Below are positions 1-12,307 of a DNA stretch of 64,000 nt, piece by piece (within the stretch, counting starts at the first letter, position 1; every line of letters starts with the position of its first letter). Below the pieces are notes generated by a model. It searched no databases. It saw only the letters and a program-made list of their open reading frames with translations, and had not been told where the DNA came from. The position numbers and the translations under genes were made by a program. Source of the stretch: Eriocheir sinensis (lineage: Eukaryota; Arthropoda; Malacostraca; Decapoda; Varunidae); contig NC_066571.1 of assembly GCF_024679095.1 (NCBI RefSeq), positions 6,175,783 through 6,239,782 on the forward strand, written 5' to 3'.

Positions 1-410
1 TATTTCATTCTTGTCTTTCTTTCTCGCTTGGGTCCAGCTTATCTTCGTTTTCTATTTCGTTCTCTAAATACCGCCTGTTTTCGAGTCTTCTTCCAATTTC
101 GTCTTTCTCTTTTTTGTCCTCGTGTCAATCCCCCGAAACAAACTTTGGAAATCTCGTCCGAAGTGTTAATTAAAGTTAGGGACAATTTTTGCGTCTGTGT
201 TTGGGAGGACGAGTAAACTAATTAAAGAGATGAAGATATTACTGAGCCGAGCAACGCAGGGACTTTTTTTTTTGCGGCGCCGGGAACTCTGAACCGAACG
301 GGGAACAAAAGGTGATAATTAGCGCTGACCCAAAAAATATACCTGTGTTGTTTTTTTTGCTAATGATGATTGAGTCCCTTGTGATGATGCCGACAACAAG
401 AGCAACGACA

Positions 411-483
411 CAACAACAACAACAACAACAACAACGACAACGACGACGACGACAACGACAACGACAACAACAACAACAACAGC

Positions 484-517
<34 letters not shown>

Positions 518-674
518 GCTATCATCCTCTTCTTCTTCCTCTTCCTCTTCCTCTTCCCCTGCCTTATTCTCCTCCTCCTCCTTCTCCTCCTCTTCCTCCT
601 CTTCCTCCTCTTCCTCTTCCTTCTCCTCCTCCTCCTCCTCTTTCTCCTCCTCCTACTACTACCACCACTATTAC

Positions 675-764
<90 letters not shown>
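411..764 (+). repeat. Compound triplet microsatellite (CAA/CGA)n-(TCC/TCT)n-(AAT)n
   Basis: About 350 bp made of three blocks: CAA with CGA interruptions to about 518, TCC/TCT to about 655, and AAT from about 674 to 764. All frames across it are open and encode homopolymers, so they are not genes. Confidence 0.95.
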
Positions 765-910
765 GTAACAATTATCTCCCAAAACGAATAAAAAAATTAC
801 ACTAAAACAGACGAACAAACAAAAACTCCACACACAATCCAAACAAGGCGAAACAAACAAACAAACAAACAAACACCAATGAAGCGAAAAACAAAAGAAG
901 ATGAGTTCCA

Positions 911-911
<1 letters not shown>

Positions 912-958
<47 letters not shown>

Positions 959-1213
959 GGCAAGCAGGAGAAGGAGGAGGTGGAGAGAGCACTGATAGCG
1001 AAGACCTTCATATTTTCCCCTTTAATTCTTTAACATTTGGCCGACCCGGAGCTCAATCAATGGTGGCGGGAGGGGGGGAGGGGGTAGGGGGAAGGGGGGA
1101 GAGGGGGTAAGAGGGAAATGAGGGAGAGGGGAGAGGAGGAGAGGGAGTAAGGTGGTAAGGGGGGGTGTTTAGGGAGGGTCCCGTGGGTGTGTGTGTGTGT
1201 GTGTGTGTGTGTG
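912..1213 (+). repeat. (CA)n at 912-953 and (GT)n at 1187-1213
   Basis: Two complementary dinucleotide tracts separated by a G-rich stretch with many GGGGG runs. No gene signal between them. Confidence 0.85.
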
Positions 1214-1273
1214 TCGTGGGTTTGGACAGTGGGAGGGGAACGAAGGAAAAAAAACACTCGTAAAGGGGAAGGA

Positions 1274-1276
<3 letters not shown>

Positions 1277-1361
<85 letters not shown>

Positions 1362-1393
1362 TCTAATAAACCCATAACCACATCCCGCTTATG

Positions 1394-1488
<95 letters not shown>
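1277..1488 (+). repeat. (GA)n followed by (TC)n, inverted microsatellite pair
   Basis: GA at 1277-1357 and TC at 1395-1488 are reverse complements separated by 37 bp, giving a potential hairpin with arms of about 80 bp. Confidence 0.95.
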
Positions 1489-1490
<2 letters not shown>

Positions 1491-1894
1491 TCCTTCCCCC
1501 CTCTCCCTCTCTCTTCTCCCCCCCATCACACACCCATCCACTACAAAAGAATTAATTCTCCGCGTAATGGAAGAAGCAAAACTGTTTTCTAGGTCGCCTT
1601 CTTCGTTAGCATACATATTAGCCACTGCCTCGTGCTGTGACGTCACCGGGAGCCTGTCTGGGAGCAAATGAGCCTTCGATAGGGTGTGGCTGACCGCGGG
1701 AAGGAAGGGAAGGAAGAGGGAGGAAGAGAGACCCCGACCCCCACTCCCCTACCTTACTCTGTGGTGTCCCCGTGGTGTGGTTGCCGTGGTGTCTTATGGT
1801 AATGCCCCGACAAGGCACACACCCCACGCCGCTGTTCCCATTCATTAAACAAACTATGGTAATCGCAGGATGTCACACGGCTCGCTGCGGGGCT

Positions 1895-2300
1895 TATAGC
1901 GTTCGTCTTGGCCTCTGAACCTGGGATATGTATGTTAATGGGTGAATTGAGGTATTTAAGTCTATAGAGCGTTGATTATCTGTATTTGTTTACCTGTTTC
2001 CTTTTTTTTATAGCAAGGGAGGGATTAATTAACGCGTTCGTCTCGGCCTCTGAACCTGGGATATGTATGTTAATGGGCGAATTGAGGTATTTAAGTCTAC
2101 AGTGCGTTGATTATCTGTATCTGTTTACCTGTTTCCTTTTTTTATAGCAAGGGAGGCATTAATTAACGCATTCGTCTTGGCCTCTGAACCTGGGATTTGT
2201 ATGTTGATGGACGAATTGAGGTTCTTTAGTCTATAGAGCGTTGATTATCTGTATCTGTTTACCTGTTTCCTTTTTTTATAGCAAGGGAGGGATTAAAGGG
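1895..2300 (+). repeat. Tandem repeat, about 130-bp period, three units
   Basis: Each unit runs TTCGTCT(T/C)GGCCTCTGAA, CGTTGATTATCTGTAT, TTTACCTGTTTCC, TATAGCAAGGGAGG. Units start near 1901, 2036 and 2168. Confidence 0.9.
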
Positions 2301-3420
2301 CACATAAAAAGACTAAAGGACCGTAAAATGATGCTCAATAAAATAAATAGACGTTAAAAGGTGTAATCAAATAAAAAATCGATCTGTCTGTTTGTCAGTC
2401 TTCTAATCTACTCATCCATCCAGCTATCATTTTATCTATTCATCTGTCTATGTATATATCTAATCCTCTATCTCCTTATCTCTCTATCTGTGTATATATC
2501 TAACTCTCTATCTTTAATCTATCACACTATCTATGTATATATTCAACTGTCTCATTCTACCCATCTATATGTGTGAACCAAACTCTCTATCATCCCCCTT
2601 CTCCTTTTCCTTCTTATCTATCAGTTCACATTTTTCTCTCCTATTTTCTCCTTCCTTTTTATCTTTCTCTTCCTGCTTCCTCCGTTTTTCTTGCCTTCCT
2701 CTTTCTCCTTCCTTCTTCTTGCCTCCCTCTTTCCTTTCTCCCTCTGTCTTACTCTTATCTAACTGCTAATTCTCACAACATTTCCACAGAGTATTCCTTC
2801 ACCCACAACCCCCCAAAAGAAAGTAAGCAGCAGGTATTAGGGTGTGAGTCCAGTTTATAGAGGATCCAACCCCATGTATAGGATCGGTTAGCCATCCACA
2901 CCACTATCCAAAGCACTACGGATGGCTGACCGCAACGACCCTTCAACCCGATTACAGTTTCACGGTTTCCACAAGCCATTCGTTTCAATCAGATCTGTTC
3001 AGCAGTAATAGCCACGCACCGATGAGCTTGTTGATGAAATTTACGTGGAAATTAACCGGTTGCAAATACAATACCATGTTAGCTCTTTTTTTTTATTCAT
3101 TTACTGTTTTTATTTATTTTCCACATTTTTATTTATTTATACATATATATCAAAACTACGATACGAATGACACGATCGCAAATAGTTTCATGCTAGATCC
3201 ATTTCCATTTATTATCTTTCCTTTATCTGGTATCATCTTTTATTCATTTCATTTACACATACATGTCAAACCTAGTTATTGTGTTTTAGTATCCATCTCC
3301 ATTTACAATCTTTTCTTTATCTGGTATCATCTTTTATTCATTTCATTTACACAGACATGTCAAACCTAATTATTGTGTTTCAGTATACGAAGAGTTCACG
3401 TCTGGGTGTTTTTTTTTTTC
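2300..3420. other. No gene recognised; (TATC)-rich and pyrimidine-rich DNA with a ~100-bp duplication
   Basis: 2390-2560 is TATC/CTAT-rich and 2580-2770 is a CT-rich tract. A roughly 100-bp direct duplication at about 3198-3395 carries TATCTGGTATCATCTTTTAT in both units. Short frames here lack protein-like composition. Confidence 0.6.
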
Positions 3421-3779
3421 GAAGCTAGGCACTGCAATTTAACATACACTCACAAAAAAATATATATACAGTAGCCCGCTATTTCCATTTATTTTTGTTT
3501 TATACGAACATATCAAATTAGTTATCGTGATGCAGTATAGGAGGAGCTCATGTGCGATTTTTTTTTCCGAAGCTACGCCCCACACGCCAACATATATGGA
3601 AAAAATATTACCTCGATACACACACGGAAAAAAAATTGCATGGCTAAATAATATGAGGGTGCAAGTGACAAGATTTCATTATATGGCACGAGAGAGTGAA
3701 GGGAACAGAGGGATAAATAACATCATCCTCTGATTATTATTTACTACAGGGGCTGAGAATAATTAACTCCGTGACCCCT

Positions 3780-4062
3780 AAAATAGATTGATGAGTAAAT
3801 AAATAAATAAAAGATGCAGATAAAAAAACTAGATATATCAAAATTAAATCATAAATAAAAGAGTAAATATTGAGTAAATTAAACCGTAAATAAAGAGTAA
3901 ATAAATAAATAAATACACTAATAATTAAAATGGTCATAAATAAAGAAGAGTAGATAAAGATTAAATTAAACAGTTAATAAAAAAAATAAATAAAGAAAGA
4001 GAGAATAAAAAAACACATATAAGAAACTGGATACATCAAAATGAAGTCAATAAAAACAAAAC

Positions 4063-4114
<52 letters not shown>
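3780..4114. repeat. AT-rich TAAA-type repeats and (CAA)n at 4061-4114
   Basis: Degenerate AATAAATAAA runs cover about 3790-4015, followed by about 18 CAA units. No gene seen. Confidence 0.75.
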
Positions 4115-4261
4115 AATTCCCATCGAACTTGACGTTAAAATCAAAACAGGTCATAGGAAGCTCTTTGTAATCTCGGCCCCATAAAGCAAAACAAGTGAAA
4201 AGATGGACACAGAAATAACAGGAAAACACTGAACATATTCTTTTACGATTTCACAGAACGA

Positions 4262-4580
4262 ATCCAACTGAACTACGTGACGGAAACGATACGACACAAG
4301 ATTACAGCAACAACGCTCTTGACATAATGAAGTAGCTACGTGTTGATAGGAAAGAAGAAAGCAACACAAAGAATTATTATACCAAGTCTGAAGTCACATA
4401 AGATTACAACACCGCGCCCTTGACATGACCTTAAGTAGCTACGTGTTGATAGGAAATAAGAAAGCAACACACAGGGAATTAGTATACCACGTCTGAAGTC
4501 ACATAAGATTACAACACCGCGCCCTTGACATGAATTTAAGTAGCAACGTTTTGAGGGAAAGAAAGCAGAAAACAACACAG
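4262..4580 (+). repeat. Tandem repeat, about 110-bp period, about three units
   Basis: GTAGCTACGTGTTGATAGGAAA and AAGATTACAACACCGCGCCC recur near 4331, 4435 and 4540, with decay in the first and last units. Confidence 0.85.
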
Positions 4581-4739
4581 TGAACGATAATCAGTAATAC
4601 CAAAAATTATGACCAACAACAAATAATAAAAAAAAAGGCTACCACAGTCTCAAGGGTCACTGCGACGGAGATGAACACCGAGGCAACGCGCAGCTTCGCA
4701 TATGCCCTCATCGTCACCTTTACAAACATACATACATAC

Positions 4740-4817
4740 ACACCACTATCACCACTACTACTACTACTACTACTACAACTGCTACTACCACCACCCACCA
4801 ACAACAACAACACCACC

Positions 4818-4849
<32 letters not shown>

Positions 4850-4974
4850 CAACAACAACCGGAAGTAATTACCTGAAATGCACACTCGTTTTGTCTTGAC
4901 CGCCGCTGTTTTCACTTTTTAATGAAGCTTCAATGAGCTTACTGAGGCAGGTGTTATAAGGCCCCTCAATGTTT

Positions 4975-5015
<41 letters not shown>

Positions 5016-5170
5016 CCCTTTCCTCTCATCTCCTATCATCTCTTCTCTTCCCACTTCTTTGTTCTCTTTTTTTTTATTGCATCATCTCTTTATCCTCATC
5101 TTGTTTTCTCTTTCTTTCTAATACTTTTTTTCACATCATTCCTCTTCTCTCCCCCCCCCCCTCCTGTGTG

Positions 5171-5215
<45 letters not shown>

Positions 5216-5373
5216 CTTCATTTGTTAGCATTACACGGACATTCTGGTGCCGCTGGGACATAAAAAGCAACAAAAAAAACATAGCTGGTGTTTATCTTTT
5301 CAGGGCGAGCAAACAAATTCCCTTTTATTAGCACAAATGTCTTTTTTAATGGCTCGTGTATTAATCGTGTTTG

Positions 5374-5413
<40 letters not shown>
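4740..5413 (+). repeat. Microsatellite cluster: (ACT)n, (CAA)n, two (GT)n tracts, (GA)n
   Basis: (ACT)n near 4755-4785, CAC/CAA to 4860, GT at 4978-5014 and 5165-5212, GA at 5377-5413. Nothing between them resembles an exon. Confidence 0.85.
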
Positions 5414-5414
<1 letters not shown>

Positions 5415-5589
5415 AATATAATAGTCTGGCACTTAATATTAGCCTTCTATAGAAAACGTGGAAGCTGAGGAAAATATGAAGAGTTTGATGGCAGACCAAT
5501 AGCAGGGAAAGAGGGATGAGGGTAATATTTGATTAATACTTAGTGACGACTACAACAAATAATACTTAGTAACGAAACATTTGAACAGA

Positions 5590-5960
5590 CGAATACTATC
5601 TTTCTACTATTATCTATCTATCCATCGATCTACCTATCTATCTATCAACTAATATCTAGACCGAACTGTTAGTGCAATCCTCAACAACGAAAAGGAAATA
5701 AGGAGAATAAGAGAAGGATAAACGGAATACTATCTTTCTACCACTATCTATCTATCTGTCTATCTATCTATCTATCTACTAATATCTAGACCGAATCGTT
5801 AGTGCAATCCTCGACAACGAAAAGGAAATAAGGAGAATAAGAGAAGGATGAAGCGAATACTATCTATCTATCTATCTATGTATCTATCTATCTAGGGTGA
5901 ACCATTAGTGCAATCCTCGACACCGAAAAGGAAATAAAAAAAGAGAATAGAAGAAGGACC
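5590..5960 (+). repeat. Tandem repeat, about 125-bp period, three units, with (TATC)n
   Basis: GAATACTATCT, then TATC units, TAGTGCAATCCTC and CGAAAAGGAAATAA repeat three times. The embedded TATC tract differs in length between units. Confidence 0.88.
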
Positions 5961-6154
5961 CAGCGCTTTCAGTAAACAGCAATAGCGTCATAACAGCAGC
6001 CTGCCTCTCTACCTGAAGTCGAAGGTGTACAATCATAGGGTCCTGCAAGTCCTATTACACACGCTTCAGAAACTTGACGCCTTAGAGAAGTATTAAATCG
6101 CTTCACATTATACAGTTGCAATAAAGGAAGGGAAACGTTCTTATCGCCTTTATG

Positions 6155-6440
6155 AACCATGCGGGCTTTTCTTTGCGAGCTTTTTTTAACGGGCTTTTTT
6201 TTGCGAGGTTTTTTTGCGGGCTTTTTTTTGCAGGCTTTTTTAGCGAGCTTTTTTTTGCGAGTTTTTTTTGCGAGGTTTTTTTGCGGGCTTTTCTTTGCGA
6301 GCTTTTTTTAACGGGCTTTTTTTACGGGGTTTTTTTGCGGGCTTTTTTTGAGGGCTTTTTTTTGTTATTATTGTTTCCTTTTTTGTGTGCCCTTGAGCTG
6401 TCTCCTTTGTTGTTAAAAAAAAAAAATTCTGATAAACCTG
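6155..6440 (+). repeat. (GCGGGC/GCGAGC T7)n array ending in a dispersed decapod-type tail repeat
   Basis: Units of about 15-17 bp (GCGGGCTTTTTTT and variants) repeat about 12 times, then GCCCTTGAGCTG and CTCCTTTGTTG and a poly(A) run. The tail block recurs elsewhere in the window, for instance at 39180. Confidence 0.8.
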
Positions 6441-6856
6441 AAGGAGAGTGAAATAGATCGTTATAAGTTAGAATAGACTCGTTTTTCATACAACTGCCAC
6501 ACGCCACAATACTACTCAATTCCATACCACAATAGTAATAAAAAAAAATCATGTTCGTATCATCCTCAGGTAAAATAATGATAATAATAATACCGATAAT
6601 AATAATAATAAAACTAAGAAACAGGTAAGGGACACTCATTATAACATAGCGAGTAGTGAAAAACAGAGGAAGAAAAATAATATAAAAAAGGCTTCGTTTC
6701 ATTATTTTTAGGATCAGTTTTGAAGATGGTGAATAAAAATATGAAAGACGAGAGGAGAGACAGAGACGAGAAACGCTACACAAGACACGAGAGACGACAA
6801 ACGAGACAAGAGAGAGATAAGAGACTAGAGAGACGAGAAACGAGGCGAAAAAAGTT

Positions 6857-6945
6857 GGAAAGTTTCGTTTAGTCGGCGCAACATCTGTGGTCATATGCCG
6901 GAGAGAGACAGAAGGGGAAGGAATTATAGAAGGGAGACGAGACAC
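6857..6945 (-). mobile_element. Truncated copy of the tRNA-Val-like SINE (3' part)
   Basis: About 88 bp from AAGTTTCGTTTAGTCGGCG to GGAATTATAGAAGGGAG match 56922-57008 with only a few differences. The head is missing; a (GA)n tract begins about 15 bp beyond the break. Confidence 0.8.
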
Positions 6946-6949
6946 GAAA

Positions 6950-6954
6950 AAGAC

Positions 6955-6990
<36 letters not shown>

Positions 6991-7012
6991 AGTGTGTGTG
7001 TGTGTGTGTGTG
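6950..7012 (+). repeat. (GA)n and (GT)n tracts beside the truncated SINE
   Basis: GA at about 6957-6988 followed by GT at 6993-7012. Confidence 0.85.
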
Positions 7013-7139
7013 TTAGCGCTGTCATGTCCCCTCCGCGGCTCGTCCAACAAAGAGACCAGCCAGCTAACGAAGCCTTAGACATCCCCGCCACTGATCCGGC
7101 CAGGCATTGTTACTGCTATAATTGGTCCCTATCAATTAC

Positions 7140-7830
7140 CCATTATTGTGCGCAGGTAGGTAGGAAGGGAGGAGAGAAGGGAGAGAGGGAAGGAGAGAAG
7201 AATATAGATAAGTAGGAGAGGATGTTAGGGAGGTAGGAAAGGAGGGATAAAGGGTAGAATAGCATGGGAGAATAGGAGGAAAGTATGGAAGAGAGGGGAG
7301 GTAAGAAAGGAAGGAAGGGAGGGAGGAACGGAGGAAGGAAGAGAACGAGTGTAAAACGAAAAAAAGTATAGGAGAATGGGAATAAGGCATGGAAGAAAGG
7401 GAGGAAGGGAGAAGAACATGGGAAGTAAGAGAGAAAGGAGATTATGTAAGGGAAGGAGGGAAAAGGGTTAGGGAGTAAAGGATAAGGAAAAGGGAGATAA
7501 GTATGGAAAGGACGAAGAGTAAGGATGTTAGGATACAGGAAAAAGGGAGGGAGATAAATGAGGAAAGGACGGAGAGTAAGGATGTTAGGATAAAGGAAAA
7601 AGGGAAGGAGATAAGGAGGGAAAAGGAGGGAAAAAAGTAAGGATGTTAGAATAAAGGAAAAAGGGAGAGAGATAAGTTAGGAAAAGAGGGAAGAGAGCAG
7701 GAAAATAAGGAATAAAGAGATAGAGGTAGGTGCAGAAGGGAAAGAAGGAGGAAGATAAAAAGGAAGGGAGGGAGTAAGAGATGGAAGGGAGAATGAGCAA
7801 TAGACGGAAGATGATACATAATTATGATAA
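7140..7830 (+). repeat. Polypurine tract (GGA/GAA-rich) with degenerate ~65-bp repeats
   Basis: Almost pure purine on the + strand. GTAAGGATGTTAGGATA recurs near 7520, 7578 and 7640. Long pyrimidine-coded antisense frames are artefacts. Confidence 0.75.
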
Positions 7831-7836
7831 GGATTG

Positions 7837-7920
<84 letters not shown>
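7831..7920 (+). repeat. (GA)n microsatellite, about 88 bp
   Basis: Perfect GA tract. Confidence 0.97.
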
Positions 7921-7923
<3 letters not shown>

Positions 7924-8163
7924 CATCAAGGAGACAAGGAAGAGGGAGGGAGGGAGAGGCAAAGATCACCGTGAAAAGTCTCCCTCGACGCTCCTCTAAT
8001 GAAGAAAAAAAGCTGGAAACCCCTAAAAGACCTTCCCTTGATGCTTCCCTAATGATAACAAAGAAGAGGAGGAGGAGGAGAAGGAGGAAGAAGCCACCTT
8101 CAAAACAATGTCAATGTCTGTCAGGGGAATAAAAGGTAAACTCGGAGCAACATAAATCTCCCT

Positions 8164-8228
<65 letters not shown>

Positions 8229-8233
8229 TACAC

Positions 8234-8675
8234 ACAAGGGATGGAGTAAATACAAGAGTTGTGTATTCGAATACGAATACGAAAATAATTCGAATTCCAA
8301 CAAATATGTATTCGAATACACTGAAATGGTTTTAATTCGAATACAAGTACGAATACTTTCCACTGAAAAACACGTTCTTGGCATAAGTGGGTTCAGCACT
8401 GTTCTAAAGTTATGCAACAGCACAATGAGCTCATGAACCTGTACTATACACGATCATTACACCTCCGGCCAGGAGGCTGGAGTTGTAAGGAACAACGGCT
8501 CTCATTTCTCATAATAGATTTGAAGTATTAGTCAGATTATTCTCAGAATACGAATATTTTTCCCTTGTATTCGAATACGAATTAAAATACTTTGATTTTC
8601 ATCGATAATTATTCGAATACGAATACGACTACACTCAAATACGGTATACGAATGTATTCAACTACGAATACTCCC
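8234..8675. mobile_element. Probable hAT-like element inserted in a (CA)n microsatellite
   Basis: The ends CAAGGGATGGAGTA... (left) and ...GTATTCCCTG-like TACTCCCTG (right) are imperfect inverted repeats. Both subterminal regions are packed with the palindromic motif TTCGAATAC in opposite orientation. A (CA)n tract lies on each side (8167-8233 and 8675-8710), as expected if the element split one microsatellite. The target duplication cannot be read in the repeat. No coding sequence. Confidence 0.55.
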
Positions 8676-8756
8676 TGACACACACACACACACACACGCA
8701 CACACACACATACCAGGTAACAAACATTCACACACGTACGTATGTACATAATCTAC

Positions 8757-9029
<273 letters not shown>

Positions 9030-9044
9030 GATTGTGGTGGTGAT

Positions 9045-9074
9045 GGTGGAAGAAGAAATGAGGTCAATGATAGA

Positions 9075-9106
<32 letters not shown>

Positions 9107-9345
9107 GTTGATAATGATTCTGTTGCTGTTACTGGTGGTGATGATGGTGGTGGTGGTGGAGGTGGTGGTGGTAGTTGTGGTAATAGAGATGATGGAATAG
9201 TGGTACAAATAGAGTCAGAAGAAGTAGTAGTAGTAGTAGTCGTAGTAGTAGTAGTAGTAGTAGCAGTAAAGTGATGGTGGTGGTGGTGATGTAACGTTGG
9301 TGTTGGCAGTAGTGGTAGTGACAGTGGCTGGCGGTGGTGGTGATG
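9045..9345 (+). repeat. (GAT/GGT/AGT)n compound triplet repeat
   Basis: GATGATGGTGGT-type and AGTAGT-type triplets alternate with interruptions. Confidence 0.8.
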
Positions 9346-9837
9346 GGTGGGAGGGAAATAGGGAGGTGAGGGTCAACGCTCTTGGCGGTGATAGGGCGTG
9401 GCTGACCGGAGGAGGTAAAAGATAGATGGAGGGAAGGAAATGGACTGAGATAGGGAGAAGGAGGAAGGGGAAGAAGAGGATGAGGAAAGACGTGACAAGC
9501 AAAAAAATATATTAGGAAAGAGAGCAAGAAGGTAAAACGAGGGTGAAGAAATTATCCAATTAGAAAAGAGGATTGCCAAGAGGGGAGAGAAAAGATGGTA
9601 GAAGATAAAGGAGTGAGGACGGGGAATTAAGAGGAAAATAAGAGGGGAGAGAATAGAGAACGGGAGAGGAATCGTATAGCAGATGAGATTTAATAGTGAG
9701 ATAAATGAAGATATAGAAGAGAACATATTAAGGGAGAGTAAAAAAATAGTAGTTGAGTGAGAAAAAGAAAGATATAGAAGAGAACATAGTGAGTAAGGGT
9801 GAGTAAATATATAGTGGAAATAGGTGCGGGTGGTTGA

Positions 9838-10129
9838 GTGGATGCTGCGGGGATAGTTGGCACCTCTGAAGCTCTTCCTCACGTCAGAGTACGAGGCTAC
9901 AGGTGGCTGCCGACTATTCTGAGCTCCCTTCCGTGCAGCGCCTCGCCACTGAGTCTCCATTGCGCAAGTTGGACTGGAGACAAGCACGTAAACAGTCATT
10001 ATTGCGAAAGTGCGGCGAAGAGACGAGGAGATGAGATGAGATGGTTTCCGATGCGATGCGATGCGAGGCGAGGCGAGGCGAGGCGAGGGAAAGTGTTGCT
10101 GGGGGGAGGGGGGTGGGGCGGGGTTGTGT

Positions 10130-10175
<46 letters not shown>

Positions 10176-10291
10176 TGTCGCTCGCGGCTGTGAACGGATA
10201 TAAATAACGACACGTGTGCTTGTTCGCGCACGTATACACAAAACAAGCACATGACTGTTTTCGAAGGGCCTTGCACACACACACACACACA

Positions 10292-10350
<59 letters not shown>

Positions 10351-10653
10351 GACATCCGGCGGCTTGGCTCGGGATATGAATATCTCCGCCAGTCACCAGG
10401 AGAGCACGGTTCCGCCCTGTGTGGTGCTCTCAGTGTCGTGCGTGCGTGCGAGCGTGTATGCGTGTCCTGGTGCCCCGGGTGAGGCCCTGAGGACACTGGC
10501 ACGGGCGGAGCAACTATTCACACCTTCCGTCCGTGATGCCACGGCGTTACTGATGTGATGTGATGTTTAGGTGTTGTGCAGTGACCAACCCGCTAACCTA
10601 ACGTACTACATCCTGCCCCCTGCCCGCCCCGCATCACCCCCCCTCCCCCCGCC
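9838..10653 (+). promoter_or_regulatory. CpG-rich upstream region / probable 5' UTR of the Ser/Arg-rich gene
   Basis: GC- and CpG-rich sequence leads into the 10654 start codon. It is interrupted by a (GT)n tract at about 10130-10172 and a (CA)n tract at about 10275-10349, which are complementary and could pair in a transcript. I see no clear TATA box, so a CpG-type dispersed promoter is the likeliest reading. Reading frames in this stretch come from the dinucleotide repeats and are not genes. Confidence 0.4.
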
Positions 10654-11739
10654 ATGGCCAGCACGGCTCCCCCCTCGCTGTCCTCTTCCTTCCACGAGGA
10701 CCTGGACAAGCCCCTCCGTGCAGGCAGCAACTCGTCCTGCTCGTCCTTCGGGTCCCTGGACAGCCTGGGTCTGGGTTTGGGTCTTCGGCGGTCCACACGC
10801 AGCGGCAGCGCCTCGCCCACCTGCACGCAGCGCTACGCCCGCCGCTGGACGCCTTCCTCCCGCCACAGCACGCCTACCGGCTACCTGCGGACGCGCCACC
10901 TGAGTGTGTCATGGCCCTCCAATGACTCCCTGGCTTGGTCCACCAGCAGCAGCAGGGCCGGCACGCCAGTCTCACACTCCCGCACCAGCAGGAGTAAGTC
11001 GCCACGCCCCCTTAGCGAGTCTGACCCCATCGAGGCCCCGGTCGTGCAGCAGGAGGCCCTCACGCGCGCCTTCCTCTACCCGTCGTCCCTGCACCGTAAC
11101 CTTCGTCTGGCGGCGCTCCTGCTGGTGAGCGCCCACGTCACCTTCAAGACCCTGGTGCCCTGGCTCGTCCGGCCGCTGCTGGACAGGATCACGCTGGAGT
11201 GGACGCCGCGCTCCCTCTTCATAGACATCCCGTGAAGGAGGCATGGCTGGCCGGCTCTGGCCCGCCGTGTGTGTGTGCCTCCACGACGCGGCGGGAGGCT
11301 CATTCAGGACACTTGAGCAACAACACAACAATGCGAGTCACGCGGAGGCTTGTCAACGCGTCTCGTCCCTTTCACCGCCGCCGAGCAGAGGCTCAATACA
11401 CCGCCGCTGACAATGCCGAGGCCGCGTAATATTAGCTGCGCTTATCTTCGAGGCTGTCACTCGGGGCTGCTCTGTGCCTGTGCTGCGAGCTTTGTCTGTC
11501 GTTATAATGGGTGTTTTAATGGGCGGAATGAACTACCGAGAAGAACCCATATTGGGGTGAGGGTGACGCTGAAGGAAACAGTCACAACTACGGACACGTT
11601 AACCTTTATCTAAGTATTCCGTCGGCATAAGTTGATGCTGAGTGTGATGCAAGACTTGTATGTACCCGCGTCACGGTGCCCGAAGGCTGAGGTCACCAAG
11701 GCCATGATACCTTCCTGTGCTTACGTGAGTGGGATGGTG

Positions 11740-11781
<42 letters not shown>

Positions 11782-12102
11782 CTGCCAGCGAACACACGTA
11801 ATAGCTAAGCCCTCCCCGTCGTTAGGGTCTAGAATTGATTGATGCAGTGAAGCCAAAGTCACGGGCCACGGAGACACGGTAAATATATCGTCCCGGGAGG
11901 TGGGTGAGTGCATTCCCGGTGTCATCAGTCTCCTTGGCACCGGACTCTCCCATACCCGCTGGCACTGTCCCTGTCGATGCCAAGAGGGGGGTGAGGATAG
12001 TGAGCCCCCGACGCCCCCCTCCTCCTACCTAGCCTCCTCTCTACTACTCCTGCTGCTGTTTCTTTCAGGTGAATTGCAACACCCAGCAAAGGATTATTAT
12101 TA

Positions 12103-12183
<81 letters not shown>

Positions 12184-12200
12184 TAGATGTGGTGGTGATG

Positions 12201-12258
<58 letters not shown>

Positions 12259-12269
12259 CGGTGGTGGCA

Positions 12270-12307
<38 letters not shown>

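Noticed and set aside
312..791. Open frames encoding poly-Gln, poly-Ser, poly-Asn or poly-Tyr
   Set aside because: They are direct translations of the triplet microsatellites on either strand; no non-repetitive protein sequence is present.
9373..10502. Long frames around 9.4-10.5 kb
   Set aside because: Dominated by (CA)n/(GT)n translations (poly CV or TH) with no domain; treated as the upstream region of the 10654 gene.
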